Shown here piece after piece: positions 23,117 through 32,072 of a stretch of DNA of 64,000 nucleotides. Position 1 is the stretch's first letter; each line of letters begins with the position of its first letter. The position numbers and the translations under genes are program-made. Source of the stretch: Streptomyces showdoensis. GTDB lineage: Bacteria; Actinomycetota; Actinomycetes; Streptomycetales; Streptomycetaceae. The notes beneath the pieces were generated by a model. It had not been told where the DNA came from, ran no database searches, and saw nothing but the letters and a program-made list of their open reading frames with translations. The stretch spans positions 80,001 to 144,000 of the forward strand of contig NZ_BAAAXG010000027.1 in assembly GCF_039535475.1 (NCBI RefSeq). Reading direction: 5' to 3'.

Positions 23117-23545
23117 TCAGGCGACCAGGCCGGCCAGCTTGCGCAGCGACTCGGTCAGCGCCGCCGTGGCCGAGTCCTTGAGCTTGCCCGCCATCAGGGA
23201 CACGGCCGCACCCGTGAACTCCCCGTCGATCCGTACCGTGGTGGCCCCGCCGTCCGCGGCGAGGGAGTAGCGGGTCCCGACGATCACGCCCATCGGCCCC
23301 TTGCCGCGGATCGCGAACACCCGGCCCGTCTCCAGCTCCTCGACCGTCCAGGTCACCTCGGCCGGGAAGCCCATCAGCTTCATGTTCTCGGCGAAGGTGG
23401 CGCCCGCCTCGAGCGCGGCCGGGCCGCCGTTCGGGAAGTTGGTGTGGGTGGCGTTCCACTCCCCGTACGAGGCGAAGTCGGTGAGCTGCGCCCACACCTT
23501 CTCGGCCGGCGCCTCGATCCGTGCCTCCGCGCTGACTTCGGCCAT
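23117..23545 (-). CDS. SRPBCC family protein
   Basis: Small protein of 142 aa with the START/Bet v1-like ligand-binding fold. It begins with ARIEAPAEKVWAQLTDFASY and GEWNATHTNFPNGGP, continues with WTVEELETGRVFAIRGKGPM, and ends with a long helix (GKLKDSATAALTESLRKLAG). Family members include polyketide cyclases and lipid-binding proteins; neighbouring genes give no specific substrate. RBS GAAGGGGTGG lies upstream of the ATG. Confidence 0.85.
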   Translation of the reverse strand: MAEVSAEARIEAPAEKVWAQLTDFASYGEWNATHTNFPNGGPAALEAGATFAENMKLMGFPAEVTWTVEELETGRVFAIRGKGPMGVIVGTRYSLAADGGATTVRIDGEFTGAAVSLMAGKLKDSATAALTESLRKLAGLVA

Positions 23546-23614
23546 ACGACCACCCCTTCACGCGTACCAGTCGGCTTTCGGTGTCGCGGAACGTAGCCGC
23601 AGCGGCGCCAACAT

Positions 23615-23827
23615 TCAATACTGATGAACCGTCAGTTCTGCTGTCTCGTCGCCGATCCACCAGATCTGCGCGGAGTCGAAGAGGTCGGAGACGCGCGGAC
23701 CGCCGCTCTCGTCGTGGCAGTGGAAGGCGGCCCAGAAGAGGTCGGCCGGCAGCGCCGCCCGCGGTGCGTACACGCGGTAGACGTACTGCCGCCCGTCGAG
23801 CGCGAGGAGAGCCACCATCCAGAACAT
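23615..23827 (-). CDS. Small hypothetical protein
   Basis: Protein of 70 aa beginning MFWMVALLALDGRQYVYRVY and ending in IWWIGDETAELTVHQY. I do not recognise it. Third codon positions are strongly G/C until the last few codons, which argues that it is translated. It is acidic and aromatic-rich. No good ribosome-binding site precedes the ATG at 23827, so the start is uncertain; a 119-aa reading from 23974 exists but its extra part lacks coding bias. It is divergent from the next gene across a gap with a 15-bp palindrome. Confidence 0.5.
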   Translation of the reverse strand: MFWMVALLALDGRQYVYRVYAPRAALPADLFWAAFHCHDESGGPRVSDLFDSAQIWWIGDETAELTVHQY

Positions 23828-23841
23828 GCCTGGAGGACGAT

Positions 23842-23856
23842 ACGGGACGGTCCCGT
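23842..23856. promoter_or_regulatory. Palindrome in divergent promoter region
   Basis: ACGGGAC-G-GTCCCGT is a perfect inverted repeat with 7-bp arms, placed just upstream of the leftward small gene and about 90 bases before the rightward Clp-N-like gene. It is a candidate operator; no dedicated regulator gene is adjacent. Confidence 0.4.
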
Positions 23857-23946
23857 GGTTGCGTACGGGGCGTATGGCAAGGCGGCGCGCGCCCCTGGGG
23901 GAGAACTCGCGCGATCTCATCCGTAAGGAGGAGGAACCGATCGCCC

Positions 23947-24666
23947 GTGCCCAACTCCGGTGGGATGTGCACATGCTTCTCGCCGGGGATGCCCCGGCTT
24001 GTCGGGGCTGATGAGGTGGGAGGGTGCGATCTCCCGTCCCTCCCGACCCCCGCGCCCGGCGTGTCCCGCGGCTCCCGCGCCCCGGAGCCCCGTGCCCCGG
24101 AGCCCCGTCGTGCCCCGGAGCCCCGCGGCGCCCTGCCCGGCCCCTCGCTGCCCCGGCTGCCCGCCACCCGCCGCGCCGAGCTGGAGGACGGGCTCGCCGC
24201 CGAGCTGGTGACCGCGGTGACGGGCGCCCGTCGGCGGGCGCTGCGGGACGGGGACCGGCAGGTCGACACCGCCCATCTGCTGCACTCCCTCGTCGAGGGC
24301 GACCCGGAGAGCGCCGCCGCCCTCGGCGGCCCGGCAGAGCAGGCCCGGGTGCTCGGCTATCTCGTCCAGCTTTCCATCGGGTACGGGCTGCGCTGGCAGC
24401 GCTCCGTCGAGGACACCGGGTCGGAGCTGCCCGTCCTCCGGGGCGTCGAGGCCGCCGCCGCGGGCTGGTCGCCGGCCGCGGCCGCCGCCCTCGCCGGGGC
24501 CTTCGAACGGGCCGCGCTGCGCGGGGACCACCGGGTCCGCGGCCTCGATCTGCTCGCCGCGCTCGCCGCCGACCCCGCCGGCCGGGCCGCCGAGGTGCTC
24601 CGCCGGGCGGGCGTCGACCGCCACGATCTGGCCGTCCGGATCGGGGAGCCGTCTCAACAGGTGTGA
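23947..24666 (+). CDS. Clp N-terminal repeat domain protein
   Basis: Protein of 239 aa. A Pro/Arg-rich first third contains a repeated RAPEPR-like segment (about 40-62). Two Clp-N-like helical repeats follow at about 80-235: RQVDTAHLLHSLVEGDPES, then RVRGLDLLAALAADPAGRAA and AEVLRRAGVDRHDLAVRIGE. It has no AAA+ or protease domain, so it resembles stand-alone Clp-N proteins that may act as adaptors (inference). The GTG at 23947 follows AAGGAGGAGG but at a longish spacing of 12; ATG at 23965 is the alternative. Confidence 0.67.
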   Translation: MPNSGGMCTCFSPGMPRLVGADEVGGCDLPSLPTPAPGVSRGSRAPEPRAPEPRRAPEPRGALPGPSLPRLPATRRAELEDGLAAELVTAVTGARRRALRDGDRQVDTAHLLHSLVEGDPESAAALGGPAEQARVLGYLVQLSIGYGLRWQRSVEDTGSELPVLRGVEAAAAGWSPAAAAALAGAFERAALRGDHRVRGLDLLAALAADPAGRAAEVLRRAGVDRHDLAVRIGEPSQQV

Positions 24667-24707
24667 CGGGGGTTACGCACCTGACCGCGTCCTGTCATGA
24701 TGGCCCG

Positions 24708-25754
24708 ATGCACGCGTCTCAGGAGAAAAGCGCTGGCCTGGGACTCGCCCTGGTCTCCGCCTTCGCTTTCGGTGGTTCAGGAGTGGCGGCCAAGCCGCTC
24801 ATCGAGGCGGGACTCGACCCGCTCCACGTGGTGTGGCTCCGGGTGGCCGGCGCCGCCCTCGTCATGCTGCCGGTGGCCTGGCGCCACCGCGACCTCGTCC
24901 GTCGCAAGCCCGCCCTGCTCGCCGGCTTCGGCCTGCTCGCCGTGGCGGGCGTCCAGGGCTTCTACTTCGCCTCCCTCTCCCGCATCCCGGTCGGGGTCGC
25001 GCTGCTCATCGAGTACCTGGCCCCGGCGCTGGTCCTCGGCTGGGTCCGGTTCGTCCAGCGACGGCCGGTGACCCGGCGGGCGGCCCTCGGCGTCGTCCTG
25101 GCCGTCGGCGGGCTCGCCTGCGTCGTCCAGGTCTGGTCCGGACTCACCTTCGACCTCCTCGGGCTGCTCCTCGCGCTGGCCGCGGCCTGCTGCCAGGTCG
25201 GCTACTTCGTCCTGGCGGACCAGGGCAGCGACGAGGCCGAGCCGGTCGACCCGATCGGCGTCATCGCGTACGGACTCCTCGTCGGCGCCCTCGTCCTCAC
25301 CGTCCTCGCCCGCCCCTGGCAGATGGACTGGGCGGTGCTGGGCGGCACCGCCGACCTCAACGGCACCGCCGCCCCGGCCTGGCTGCTGCTCGGCTGGATC
25401 GTGCTCGTGGCCACCGTGCTCGCCTATGCCACCGGCGTGGTCTCGGTGCGCAAGCTCTCCCCGCAGGTCGCCGGGGTGGTGGCCTGCCTCGAAGCCGTCA
25501 TCGCGACCGTCCTCGCCTGGGTGCTGCTCGCCGAGCACCTGGGCGCGCCGCAGATCATCGGCGGCGCGGTCGTCCTGGTGGGCGCCTTCATCGCCCAGTC
25601 GGCCACGCCCAAGGCGGCGCCCTCCGGGGCGGTCGCCCAGGGGGGCGGGGCGGGCGCCGGTCACGGTGGTGCGGAGGACGACGTGCGGGTCTCCGCCGGG
25701 CGCGCCTCCGGCGGCGACGAAAGCCGGTTGTCGGCCGAGCGGTCCGCCCCCTAG
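24708..25754 (+). CDS. EamA/DMT family exporter (first)
   Basis: Membrane transporter of 348 aa with ten predicted helices arranged as two EamA repeats (about 8-140 and 160-295): [38 protein letters not shown], and later [18 protein letters not shown]. It probably exports metabolites or amino acids; the substrate is unknown. The C-terminal 45 residues are hydrophilic and Gly/Ser-rich. CATGAT lies six bases before the ATG and there is no RBS, so translation is probably leaderless. Confidence 0.87.
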   Translation: MHASQEKSAGLGLALVSAFAFGGSGVAAKPLIEAGLDPLHVVWLRVAGAALVMLPVAWRHRDLVRRKPALLAGFGLLAVAGVQGFYFASLSRIPVGVALLIEYLAPALVLGWVRFVQRRPVTRRAALGVVLAVGGLACVVQVWSGLTFDLLGLLLALAAACCQVGYFVLADQGSDEAEPVDPIGVIAYGLLVGALVLTVLARPWQMDWAVLGGTADLNGTAAPAWLLLGWIVLVATVLAYATGVVSVRKLSPQVAGVVACLEAVIATVLAWVLLAEHLGAPQIIGGAVVLVGAFIAQSATPKAAPSGAVAQGGGAGAGHGGAEDDVRVSAGRASGGDESRLSAERSAP

Positions 25755-25764
25755 GGTGCCGATC

Positions 25765-25800
25765 ATGCACGCGACCGTCCTCCCGCCTCCCGCCGCCTAG
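25765..25800 (+). CDS. Possible 11-codon upstream ORF with Pro-Pro-Pro
   Basis: A tiny [14 protein letters not shown], lies between two EamA genes. A -10-like TAGGGT (25752-25757, overlapping the stop codon of the upstream gene) sits seven bases before its ATG, so the mRNA of the second exporter would begin at this ATG. Three consecutive prolines are a known ribosome-stalling context. It could be a regulatory leader peptide for the gene at 25934, but this is inference from layout only. Confidence 0.3.
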   Translation: MHATVLPPPAA

Positions 25801-25933
25801 CGCGGGCGGCGAGACTCTCCCCGACGAAGACCGGGCTCGGGCGGGCCGACACAGGCCCCCGAGCAGGTCGTCGACGCCCGCCCGCGGACCTCGGCGACCC
25901 CTTCTTCCCCGTCTTCCTCGCGGAGTGCACCAC

Positions 25934-27058
25934 GTGTCGAACACCCCTGTCACCGGCCCGGCCCCTCTCTCGACCGGTCCTTCCACCGGTCCTTCCACCG
26001 GTCCGTCGAGCGGTCCTTCCACCGGTCCTTCCACCGGTCCGTCGAGCGGTCCTTCCACCGGTCCGTCGGGCGGTCCTTCCTCTGGTCCCTCGACCGGCCC
26101 CTCGACCGGTCCTTCCACCGGCCGGAGCCTCGTCTATCTGATCGTCGCCGGAATCGCCTGGGGCACGGCGGGCGCCGCCGCCTCGCTGCTCTTCCGGGTC
26201 AGCGACATCGGCCCCCTCGCCCTCTCCTTCTGGCGCTGCGTCGGCGGGCTCGTCCTGCTGCTCGGGGCGCTCGCGCTGCGCCGCCGGCCGCGGCCCGCGA
26301 CGCCCGAAGCCCGCGGGCGGCGGCTGCTGCGGATCCTCGGCACCGGCGTCGGGCTCGCCGTCTTCCAGAGCGCCTACTTCGCGGCCGTGGACCTCACCGG
26401 ACTCGCGGTCGGCACCGTCGTCACCCTCGGCGCGGGACCCGTGCTCATCGCGGTCGGCGCACGGCTCCTCATGGGCGAGCGGATCGGGGCCGGGGGCGCC
26501 GCGGCCGTCGCCGGGGCACTGGCCGGACTCGCCGTCCTCGTGCTCGGCGGCGGGGGCGCGGAGGTCCGGCCGCTCGGCGTGCTGCTCGCCGTCGTCTCCG
26601 CCGCCGGATACGCGGCGATCACGCTGCTGACCCGATGGCTCGGCCGCGACGGCGGCGGCGCGGACGCGCTGTCGACCACCACCTGGGCCTTCGCGGTCGG
26701 CGCCGTCGGACTGCTGCCGATCGCCGCGGCCGAGGGGCTCGTGCCGCACACCGGCGCCCCCGCCCAGGTGCTGCTCCTGCTCGCGTACGTCGCCGCCGTG
26801 CCCACCGCGCTCGCCTACGCCCTCTACTTCGCGGGGGCGGCCGTGGTCCGCGCCGCCACCGTCTCCGTGATCATGCTCCTCGAGCCGGTGAGCGCGGCGG
26901 TCATCGCCGTCGCCCTCCTCGGCGAACGGCTCACCGCCGCGACCGTCGCGGGCACCCTGCTGCTGCTCACGGCGGTGACGGGACTCGCCTTCGCCGAGGC
27001 CCGCTCGGCGGCGGTGGCCAGGCGGCGGGTGCCGGCGGCGGTGCCGGCAGGAGGCTGA
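25934..27058 (+). CDS. EamA/DMT family exporter with GPST-repeat N-terminus
   Basis: Transporter of 374 aa. Residues about 12-63 are twelve tandem copies of a Gly-Pro-Ser-Thr/Ser/Gly tetrapeptide. Ten membrane helices then follow in two EamA halves: [58 protein letters not shown] and [20 protein letters not shown]. It is a paralogue of the exporter just upstream; the substrate is unknown. The GTG start at 25934 is inferred from the beginning of the low-complexity segment; a start closer to the first helix is not available. Its mRNA may begin at the small ORF at 25765. Confidence 0.82.
   Translation: MSNTPVTGPAPLSTGPSTGPSTGPSSGPSTGPSTGPSSGPSTGPSGGPSSGPSTGPSTGPSTGRSLVYLIVAGIAWGTAGAAASLLFRVSDIGPLALSFWRCVGGLVLLLGALALRRRPRPATPEARGRRLLRILGTGVGLAVFQSAYFAAVDLTGLAVGTVVTLGAGPVLIAVGARLLMGERIGAGGAAAVAGALAGLAVLVLGGGGAEVRPLGVLLAVVSAAGYAAITLLTRWLGRDGGGADALSTTTWAFAVGAVGLLPIAAAEGLVPHTGAPAQVLLLLAYVAAVPTALAYALYFAGAAVVRAATVSVIMLLEPVSAAVIAVALLGERLTAATVAGTLLLLTAVTGLAFAEARSAAVARRRVPAAVPAGG
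25974..26121 (+). repeat. 12-bp tandem repeat, about 12 copies
   Basis: Units of the type GGTCCTTCCACC, with variants GGTCCGTCGAGC and GGTCCGTCGGGC, run head to tail in frame and encode the (GPST)n tract of the second EamA protein. Copy number in such coding minisatellites commonly varies between strains. Confidence 0.88.
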
Positions 27059-27174
27059 GGGCGGGGACGGCCGGCCGTGCGGCGAGCCGGGTGCCCCGCG
27101 GGGTGCGGGCTTGCGCGCCCCGCGGGGTGCGGGCCGCGCGCCGGGCCGCCCGCGGGGCTCGGCGGGCCCGCGGG

Positions 27175-27823
27175 TCAGGCCTCCGGGGCGCGGCGGCGCA
27201 GCTGGTGGGTGCGGGCGGCGGTGTCGCCCGGGCCCGCGCGTTCGGCGAGGCGGGCCGCCACCCGGTCCTGGACCTCCTGGGGCTTGTTGCCCGCGTACTT
27301 GAACTTCGCCCGCACCTCGGTCACGTCCAGGCACAGCACCCGGAGGCCCGGCAGCATCCGCCCGAAGGGCGCCTCGCCGGGGCGCACCTCGGCGGTGCCG
27401 CCCTCCGGCTGGAAGTGCGCCACCTGGCGGTTGAGGAGCTCCGCCTTCTCGGCCGGGTCGTCGACGATCCGGGCGGTGCAGCGGAGCTGGACGGCCGCGT
27501 AGTACGAGGTGGGGGTGCCGTGCTCCGCGGGGGGCGCCCTCGGGGGCGGTCCAGTGGCCGGGGACGAAGACGTGGTCGCCGACCACGCTCAGCAGCACGG
27601 CGGGGTTGCGCTCCAGGTCGCGCCAGAGCGGGTTGGGGCGCGCGAGATGGGTGATGACCCGGCCGTGCGGGCCGGGCTCCGGCTCGTACCGGAAGTGCGT
27701 CGGCTGCACCCACGGCGGTTCGCCCGGCGCGCCGTTGACGGCGAGCTGGCCGAAGTCGTGGGCGGACAGCCAGGTGCGCCACTCGGCGTCGCCGCGCGGG
27801 GAGTCCCAGGGGTGGATCAGCAC
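27175..27823 (-). pseudogene. FMN-binding negative regulator family (PaiB-like), frameshifted
   Basis: The first part (MLIHPWDSPRGDAEWRTWL ... GDHVFVPGHWTAPEGAP) and the last part (VAHFQPEGGTAEVRPGEAPF, GRMLPGLRVLCLDVTEV, FKYAGNKPQEVQDRVAARL) together make one complete split-barrel FMN-binding protein of about 215 aa, similar to Bacillus PaiB. They are in different frames. Removing one base from the G6 run at 27529-27534 joins them, restoring AEHGTPTSYYAAVQLR in between. All the expected family segments are present and intact, so a one-base sequencing error is as likely as true inactivation. It is one of four such homopolymer events in the window. Confidence 0.8.
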
Positions 27824-27833
27824 GGTCGTCCCC

Positions 27834-28514
27834 TCACAGCGCCGCGAGGTAGTCCGGCAGGGCGATGGCCGGGTCGAGGTCCGCGGCCGGGACCGGGGTG
27901 CCGTAGCGGCGCTGGACGGGGACGACGCCCGCCCAGTGGGGGAGCGCGGCGTCCTCCGGGTCGTCGTTGGGGCCGCCGGTGCGGACCTTCGCCGAGACCT
28001 CGTCGAGGTCGAGGCGCAGGACGGCGGTCGCGGCGAGCTCCTTGGCGTTTCCGGGGCGGGAGTCGTACGAGCGGCCGGGGACGACGTGGTCGACGAGCGC
28101 GTCCAGGGCGGTGCGCAGCTCCTCCGGGTCGGTCACCGGGTGGGCGGTGCCGTGCACGACGACGGAGCGGTAGTTCATCGAGTGGTGGAAGGCGGACTTG
28201 GCGAGGACCAGGCCGTCCACGTGGGTCACGGTGAGGCAGACCGGCAGGCCGGGGGCGGTCTCGCCGCGCCCGGCCATGCGCAGCGGGCGGGAGCCGGTCG
28301 ATCCGTGGACGTAGAGGCGCTCGCCTATCCGGCCGTAGAGGGTCGGCAGCACGACGGGCGCGCCGTCGCGGACGAAGCCGAGGTGGCAGACGTAGCTCTC
28401 GTCGAGGATCGAGTGCACCAGCGCGCGGTCGTACGAGGCGCGCTGCGCGGAGCGGGTGGGGACGGTGCGGTCGGTGGGGGTGTAGGGACCCGGCTGGGTG
28501 TCCGTCTCCGGCAT
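27834..28514 (-). CDS. Pyridoxamine 5'-phosphate oxidase family protein
   Basis: Split-barrel flavin-type protein of 226 aa. Recognisable segments are ILDESYVCHLGFVRDGAPVV, LPTLYGRIGERLYVHGSTGS, and VDGLVLAKSAFHHSMNYRSV, followed by KVRTGGPNDDPEDAALPHWA, a pattern common in Streptomyces PNPOx-like proteins. It likely binds FMN, but the substrate is unknown and it is not the biosynthetic PdxH. ATG at 28514 with GGAG upstream is preferred over 28526. It is divergent from a MocR regulator with a palindrome between them, so it is likely that regulator's target. Confidence 0.82.
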   Translation of the reverse strand: MPETDTQPGPYTPTDRTVPTRSAQRASYDRALVHSILDESYVCHLGFVRDGAPVVLPTLYGRIGERLYVHGSTGSRPLRMAGRGETAPGLPVCLTVTHVDGLVLAKSAFHHSMNYRSVVVHGTAHPVTDPEELRTALDALVDHVVPGRSYDSRPGNAKELAATAVLRLDLDEVSAKVRTGGPNDDPEDAALPHWAGVVPVQRRYGTPVPAADLDPAIALPDYLAAL

Positions 28515-28526
28515 TGCGTTCTCCAT

Positions 28527-28538
28527 TGCACTAGTGCA
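28527..28538. promoter_or_regulatory. MocR operator candidate
   Basis: TGCACTAGTGCA is a perfect 12-bp palindrome in the short gap between the PNPOx-family gene and the MocR gene. It overlaps the -10-like CATAGT (28537-28542) that lies seven bases before the MocR GTG at 28550. MocR proteins typically control an adjacent divergent vitamin-B6-related gene from such a position. Confidence 0.6.
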
Positions 28539-28549
28539 TAGTGGTGTTT

Positions 28550-29881
28550 GTGCTAGGAGAGTATCGGATCGAAGGCCGCCGCGCATCGGAGATCGCCGCC
28601 AGCGTCGAGCGGGGGGTGGGCGGCGGATTCCTCGCCCCCGGACAACTGCTCCCGCCCATGAGGGAGTTGGCGGCATCCCTCGGGGTGAATCCCAATACCG
28701 TCGCCGCCGCCTACCGCACCCTGCGCGAGCGCGGGGTGATCGAGACCGACGGGCGGCGGGGCAGCCGGGTGCGGTCCGCGCCCGCGACGACGGCCCGCGG
28801 CTCGATCCGGGTCGAGGCCCCCGAGGGCGTGCGGGACGTGAGCGAGGGCAGCCCGGACCCGGCGCTGCTGCCGGCGCTCGGGGAGGCCCTCGCCGAGGTC
28901 GCGCGCGGCTACGCCGAGCGGCCGCCGATGTACGGGGAGGCCCCGGTCGACGAGGAGTTCGCGCGGCTCGCGCGGGCCGCCTTCGATGCGGACGGCGTGC
29001 CGGCCGGACCCGTCGGCGTCGCATCCGGCTCCCTCGACGCCATCGAGCGGGTGCTCGCCGCGCACCTGCGGCCGGGAGACGCGGTCGCCGTCGAGGACCC
29101 CGGCTGGGGCAGCCTCCTCGACCTCGTGCCGGCGCTCGGGCTGCGGCCCGTGCCGGTCGCCGTCGACGACGAGGGGCCGCTGCCGGACGCCGTGGCCCGG
29201 GCGCTGCGGGGCGGCGCGCGGGCGGTGATCGTCACCGACCGGGCGCAGAACCCGACCGGCGGCTGCGTGGGCGAGCGGCGGGCCGCGGAGCTGCGCGCGG
29301 TCCTCGCCGCCCACCCGGACGTCCTGCTGATCGAGGACGACCACGGGCACGGGATCGTCGCGGAGCCGCCGCACCCCCTCGCCACCGGCGCCGGGCGGTG
29401 GGTCTTCGTGCGGTCGGTCGCCAAGGCCTACGGGCCGGACCTGCGGATCGCCGCCTTCACCGGGGACCCGGAGACCGTCGACCGGGTGCTCGGGCGGCAG
29501 CGGCTCGGCCCCGGCTGGGTCAGCCGGCTGCTCCAGCGCACGGTCGTGCGGCTGTGGACCACGGGGGCCGTCGACCCGGTGGCCGTATCGGCGGCGTACG
29601 GGGAGCGGCGCGACGGCCTCGTCCGGGCGCTCGCCCGGCGCGGGGTCGAGGCGCACGGCCGCGGCGGCATGAACGTCTGGGTGCCGGTCGCCGACGAGAC
29701 CGGCGCCGTCGCCCGCATGCTCGCCGCCGGCTGGGCGGTCGCCCCCGGTGCCCGCTTCCGCATGGAGACCGGCCCGGCGATCCGGGTCACCGTCTCCGGG
29801 CTCACGCCCGCCGACCTCGAACCCCTCGCCGACGCCGTCGCGTACGCGGCGGGGCCCGCGCCGGCCAGGAGTTGGGGGTGA
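28550..29881 (+). CDS. MocR-type GntR regulator with aminotransferase domain
   Basis: Protein of 443 aa. Residues about 10-75 are a GntR winged helix (RASEIAASVERGV, then ASLGVNPNTVAAAYRTLRER). From about 95 on lies a fold-type I aminotransferase domain with the PLP lysine near 292 in SVAKAYGPDLR and NPTGG near 240. Such proteins use PLP as an effector; PdxR-like members regulate vitamin B6 genes. The GTG at 28550 is chosen because CATAGT lies seven bases before it with no RBS (leaderless pattern); 28541 is also in frame. The divergent PNPOx-family gene is the probable target. Confidence 0.87.
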   Translation: MLGEYRIEGRRASEIAASVERGVGGGFLAPGQLLPPMRELAASLGVNPNTVAAAYRTLRERGVIETDGRRGSRVRSAPATTARGSIRVEAPEGVRDVSEGSPDPALLPALGEALAEVARGYAERPPMYGEAPVDEEFARLARAAFDADGVPAGPVGVASGSLDAIERVLAAHLRPGDAVAVEDPGWGSLLDLVPALGLRPVPVAVDDEGPLPDAVARALRGGARAVIVTDRAQNPTGGCVGERRAAELRAVLAAHPDVLLIEDDHGHGIVAEPPHPLATGAGRWVFVRSVAKAYGPDLRIAAFTGDPETVDRVLGRQRLGPGWVSRLLQRTVVRLWTTGAVDPVAVSAAYGERRDGLVRALARRGVEAHGRGGMNVWVPVADETGAVARMLAAGWAVAPGARFRMETGPAIRVTVSGLTPADLEPLADAVAYAAGPAPARSWG

Positions 29882-29939
29882 CGGCCGTCCCGGGGGCGGG
29901 GGCGCGGCCGGCCCGGGCCCCGCCCCCGGGACGGCCGTC
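29881..29939. terminator. Bidirectional terminator
   Basis: An extended GC-only hairpin (ACGGCCGTCCCGGGGGCGGGG pairing with CCCCGCCCCCGGGACGGCCGT, about 20 bp) separates the convergent MocR and EamA genes. Confidence 0.88.
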
Positions 29940-29948
29940 CGGGCGGAC

Positions 29949-31061
29949 TCAGGAGACGGTCGGCCGGGACCCCGCGGGCTCGGGCGCGGAGCCTGCGACC
30001 GGAGCCACGGCGGCCCCGGCCGCCGGGCTCGGGACCGTGGCCGCCGGGCCAGGGGCGGTGGTGCCCGCGGCCGTCATGGGGCGGGCCGCCGCGGTCGGGG
30101 CGGTGGGGGAGGCCGTGCCGCGGCGGCGCGGGCCGCGGGTCTGGGTGAGCGCCGCGCCCGCGAGGACGATCACCGCGCCCACCGGGGTGTTCCAGGCGAG
30201 GTGCTCACCGAGCAGGGCGACACCGGCGGCCGTCGCGATCACCGGGATGAAGTACGTGACCATGGACGCCGTCGTCGGGCCGACCTCGGCCACCACCCCG
30301 TACTGGAGCAGCATCGCGTAACCCGTGCCCAGGGCGCCCAGTGCGATCACCGCCAGCAGCGGCAGCACCTCGACGTGGGTCGGCAGGCGGGTGAACAGCG
30401 GGGTGACCACCGCGAGCTGGAGGGCGGCGAGGCCGACCTGGGAGCCCGCGAGGGCTAGGTTCGACGCGCCGGTGCCTGACAGGGTGCGGCGGACGTATAT
30501 CCAGCCCACCGCGTAGCTGAACGAGGCCAGCAGGGCCAGCGCCGTGCCCGTCACGTCCAGGCCCGAGAAGCCCTGCCAGGCGCCGAGGACCGTCAGGACG
30601 CCGATGAACCCGATGCCCAGGCCCGCCGCCCGCACGCGGGTCGGACGGTCCTCGGAGAGCGCGACGAGCGACAGGAGCATGCCCCACAGCGGAGTCGTGG
30701 CGTTGCAGATCCCCGCGAGGGTCGAGGGGATGGTCAGCTCGGCGTACGAGAAGAGGGAGAACGGCAGGGCGTTCAGCAGGAACGCCGCCACCGTCAGATG
30801 GCCCCAGGTGCGGGCGCCGCGCGGGAGCCGGTCCCGCTTCACGGCGAGGGCGACGGCGAGCACCGCCGTGCCGAACAGGAGGCGGCCGAAGGTCACCTGG
30901 AAGGGGGCGAAGCCCTCCGTGCCGACCTTGATGAAGAGGAAGCTGAAACCCCAGATCAGGGCCAGTACGCCGAAGCGGACGCGCCAGTCGAGCGAGGGCC
31001 GGCGGCGGGACGGGGACGGGAGGGCGGGGCTGCTCATGGGGTTCAGCGTGACCGACCCCAT
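29949..31061 (-). CDS. EamA/DMT family exporter (third)
   Basis: Transporter of 370 aa with ten helices in two EamA repeats: RFGVLALIWGFSFLFIKVG, FAPFQVTFGRLLFGTAVLAV, LTIPSTLAGICNATTPLWGM, and later YGVVAEVGPTTASMVTYFIP. The C-terminal 65 residues are Ala/Pro/Thr-rich and hydrophilic. The substrate is unknown. ATG at 31061 is used; 31037 (MSSPALPS) is an equally plausible start. It is divergent from a LysR regulator 50 bases away, so LysR control is likely. Confidence 0.85.
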   Translation of the reverse strand: MGSVTLNPMSSPALPSPSRRRPSLDWRVRFGVLALIWGFSFLFIKVGTEGFAPFQVTFGRLLFGTAVLAVALAVKRDRLPRGARTWGHLTVAAFLLNALPFSLFSYAELTIPSTLAGICNATTPLWGMLLSLVALSEDRPTRVRAAGLGIGFIGVLTVLGAWQGFSGLDVTGTALALLASFSYAVGWIYVRRTLSGTGASNLALAGSQVGLAALQLAVVTPLFTRLPTHVEVLPLLAVIALGALGTGYAMLLQYGVVAEVGPTTASMVTYFIPVIATAAGVALLGEHLAWNTPVGAVIVLAGAALTQTRGPRRRGTASPTAPTAAARPMTAAGTTAPGPAATVPSPAAGAAVAPVAGSAPEPAGSRPTVS

Positions 31062-31111
31062 CTCTTAGTACAAGTGAGAATTCCTGGACCTGTTGTCTTA
31101 GCATTGCTTAC

Positions 31112-32017
31112 ATGTGGAATCTGGAGCGCCTGCGCACCCTGGACGCCGTCGCCCGGCACGGCTCCGTCAGCGGTGCCGCCGACGGGCTGCACGTCACCAC
31201 CTCCGCCGTCTCCCAGCAGCTGTCGAAACTGGAGCGGGAGGTCGGCCAGCAGCTCCTCGCCAAGAACGGGCGCGGGGTGCGGCTCACCGACGCCGGGCTG
31301 CTCCTCGCCGAGCACGCCTCGCGCATCCTCTCCCAGGTCCAGCTCGCCCAGGCCGACATCGAGGCGCAGCGCGGCCAGGTGGTCGGCGAGGTGCGCATCG
31401 CCGCCTTCCCGACGGCGATGCGCGGCCTCTTCCCCACCGCGATCCGCGCCCTGCGCACCGCCCACCCCGACCTGCGCGTCCACACCGCCGAGCTGGAGCC
31501 CGACCTGGGGGTCCGCGAGGTGCTGCGCGGCGACAGCGACCTCGCCGTGGTCCTGGACTGGAACAACAAGCGGGCGCCCGTCCCGGCCGGCCTGGAGCGG
31601 GTCAGTCTGCTCGACGACTCCGCCGACGTGGCCCTGCCCGCCGACCACCCGCTGGCCGGGCGGGCGGCGGTCGAGCTGGAGGACTTCGCCGACGAGGACT
31701 GGGTCTCCTGGCCCGCCGGAGAGTTCTGCCACGACTGGCTGATGTTCACGCTCCGCTCCAAGGGCGTGGAGCCGCGCATCGCGCACGTCGCCGGGGACCA
31801 CCACACCCAGCTCGCCCTCGTCGCCGCCGGGCTCGGCATCTGCGTGGCGCCCCGGCTCGGCCGGCCCGCGGCGATGGACGGCGTCGCCTTCGTGCCCGTA
31901 CGCCAGCCGGTGCGGCGGCACATCTACGCGACCTGGCGCACCGACGCGGGCCGCCGGCCCTCCATCCGCGCGGTGGTCGAGGCGTTGCGGGAGGCGGCGG
32001 GCCCGCTGGGGGAGTGA
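31112..32017 (+). CDS. LysR family transcriptional regulator
   Basis: Regulator of 301 aa: a winged helix at 1-60 (MWNLERLRTLDAVARHGSVS, TTSAVSQQLSKLEREVGQQL, GRGVRLTDAG), then a substrate-binding effector domain (VGEVRIAAFPTAMRGLFPTA onward). The divergent EamA exporter is the natural target. TAGCAT lies seven bases before the ATG with no RBS, the leaderless pattern. The short gap contains TTAG/CTTA-type half-sites but no perfect T-N11-A palindrome. Confidence 0.88.
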   Translation: MWNLERLRTLDAVARHGSVSGAADGLHVTTSAVSQQLSKLEREVGQQLLAKNGRGVRLTDAGLLLAEHASRILSQVQLAQADIEAQRGQVVGEVRIAAFPTAMRGLFPTAIRALRTAHPDLRVHTAELEPDLGVREVLRGDSDLAVVLDWNNKRAPVPAGLERVSLLDDSADVALPADHPLAGRAAVELEDFADEDWVSWPAGEFCHDWLMFTLRSKGVEPRIAHVAGDHHTQLALVAAGLGICVAPRLGRPAAMDGVAFVPVRQPVRRHIYATWRTDAGRRPSIRAVVEALREAAGPLGE

Positions 32018-32072
32018 GCGCCGCGGGGGCGGTCGGCTCGCGTCGGGCGGCCTGCCCCGGCCGCCCCCGCGG

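Noticed and set aside
25974..26121. Regular short repeats that could suggest a CRISPR array
   Set aside because: The repeats are 12-bp, contiguous and in frame within a coding region; there are no spacers and no cas genes.
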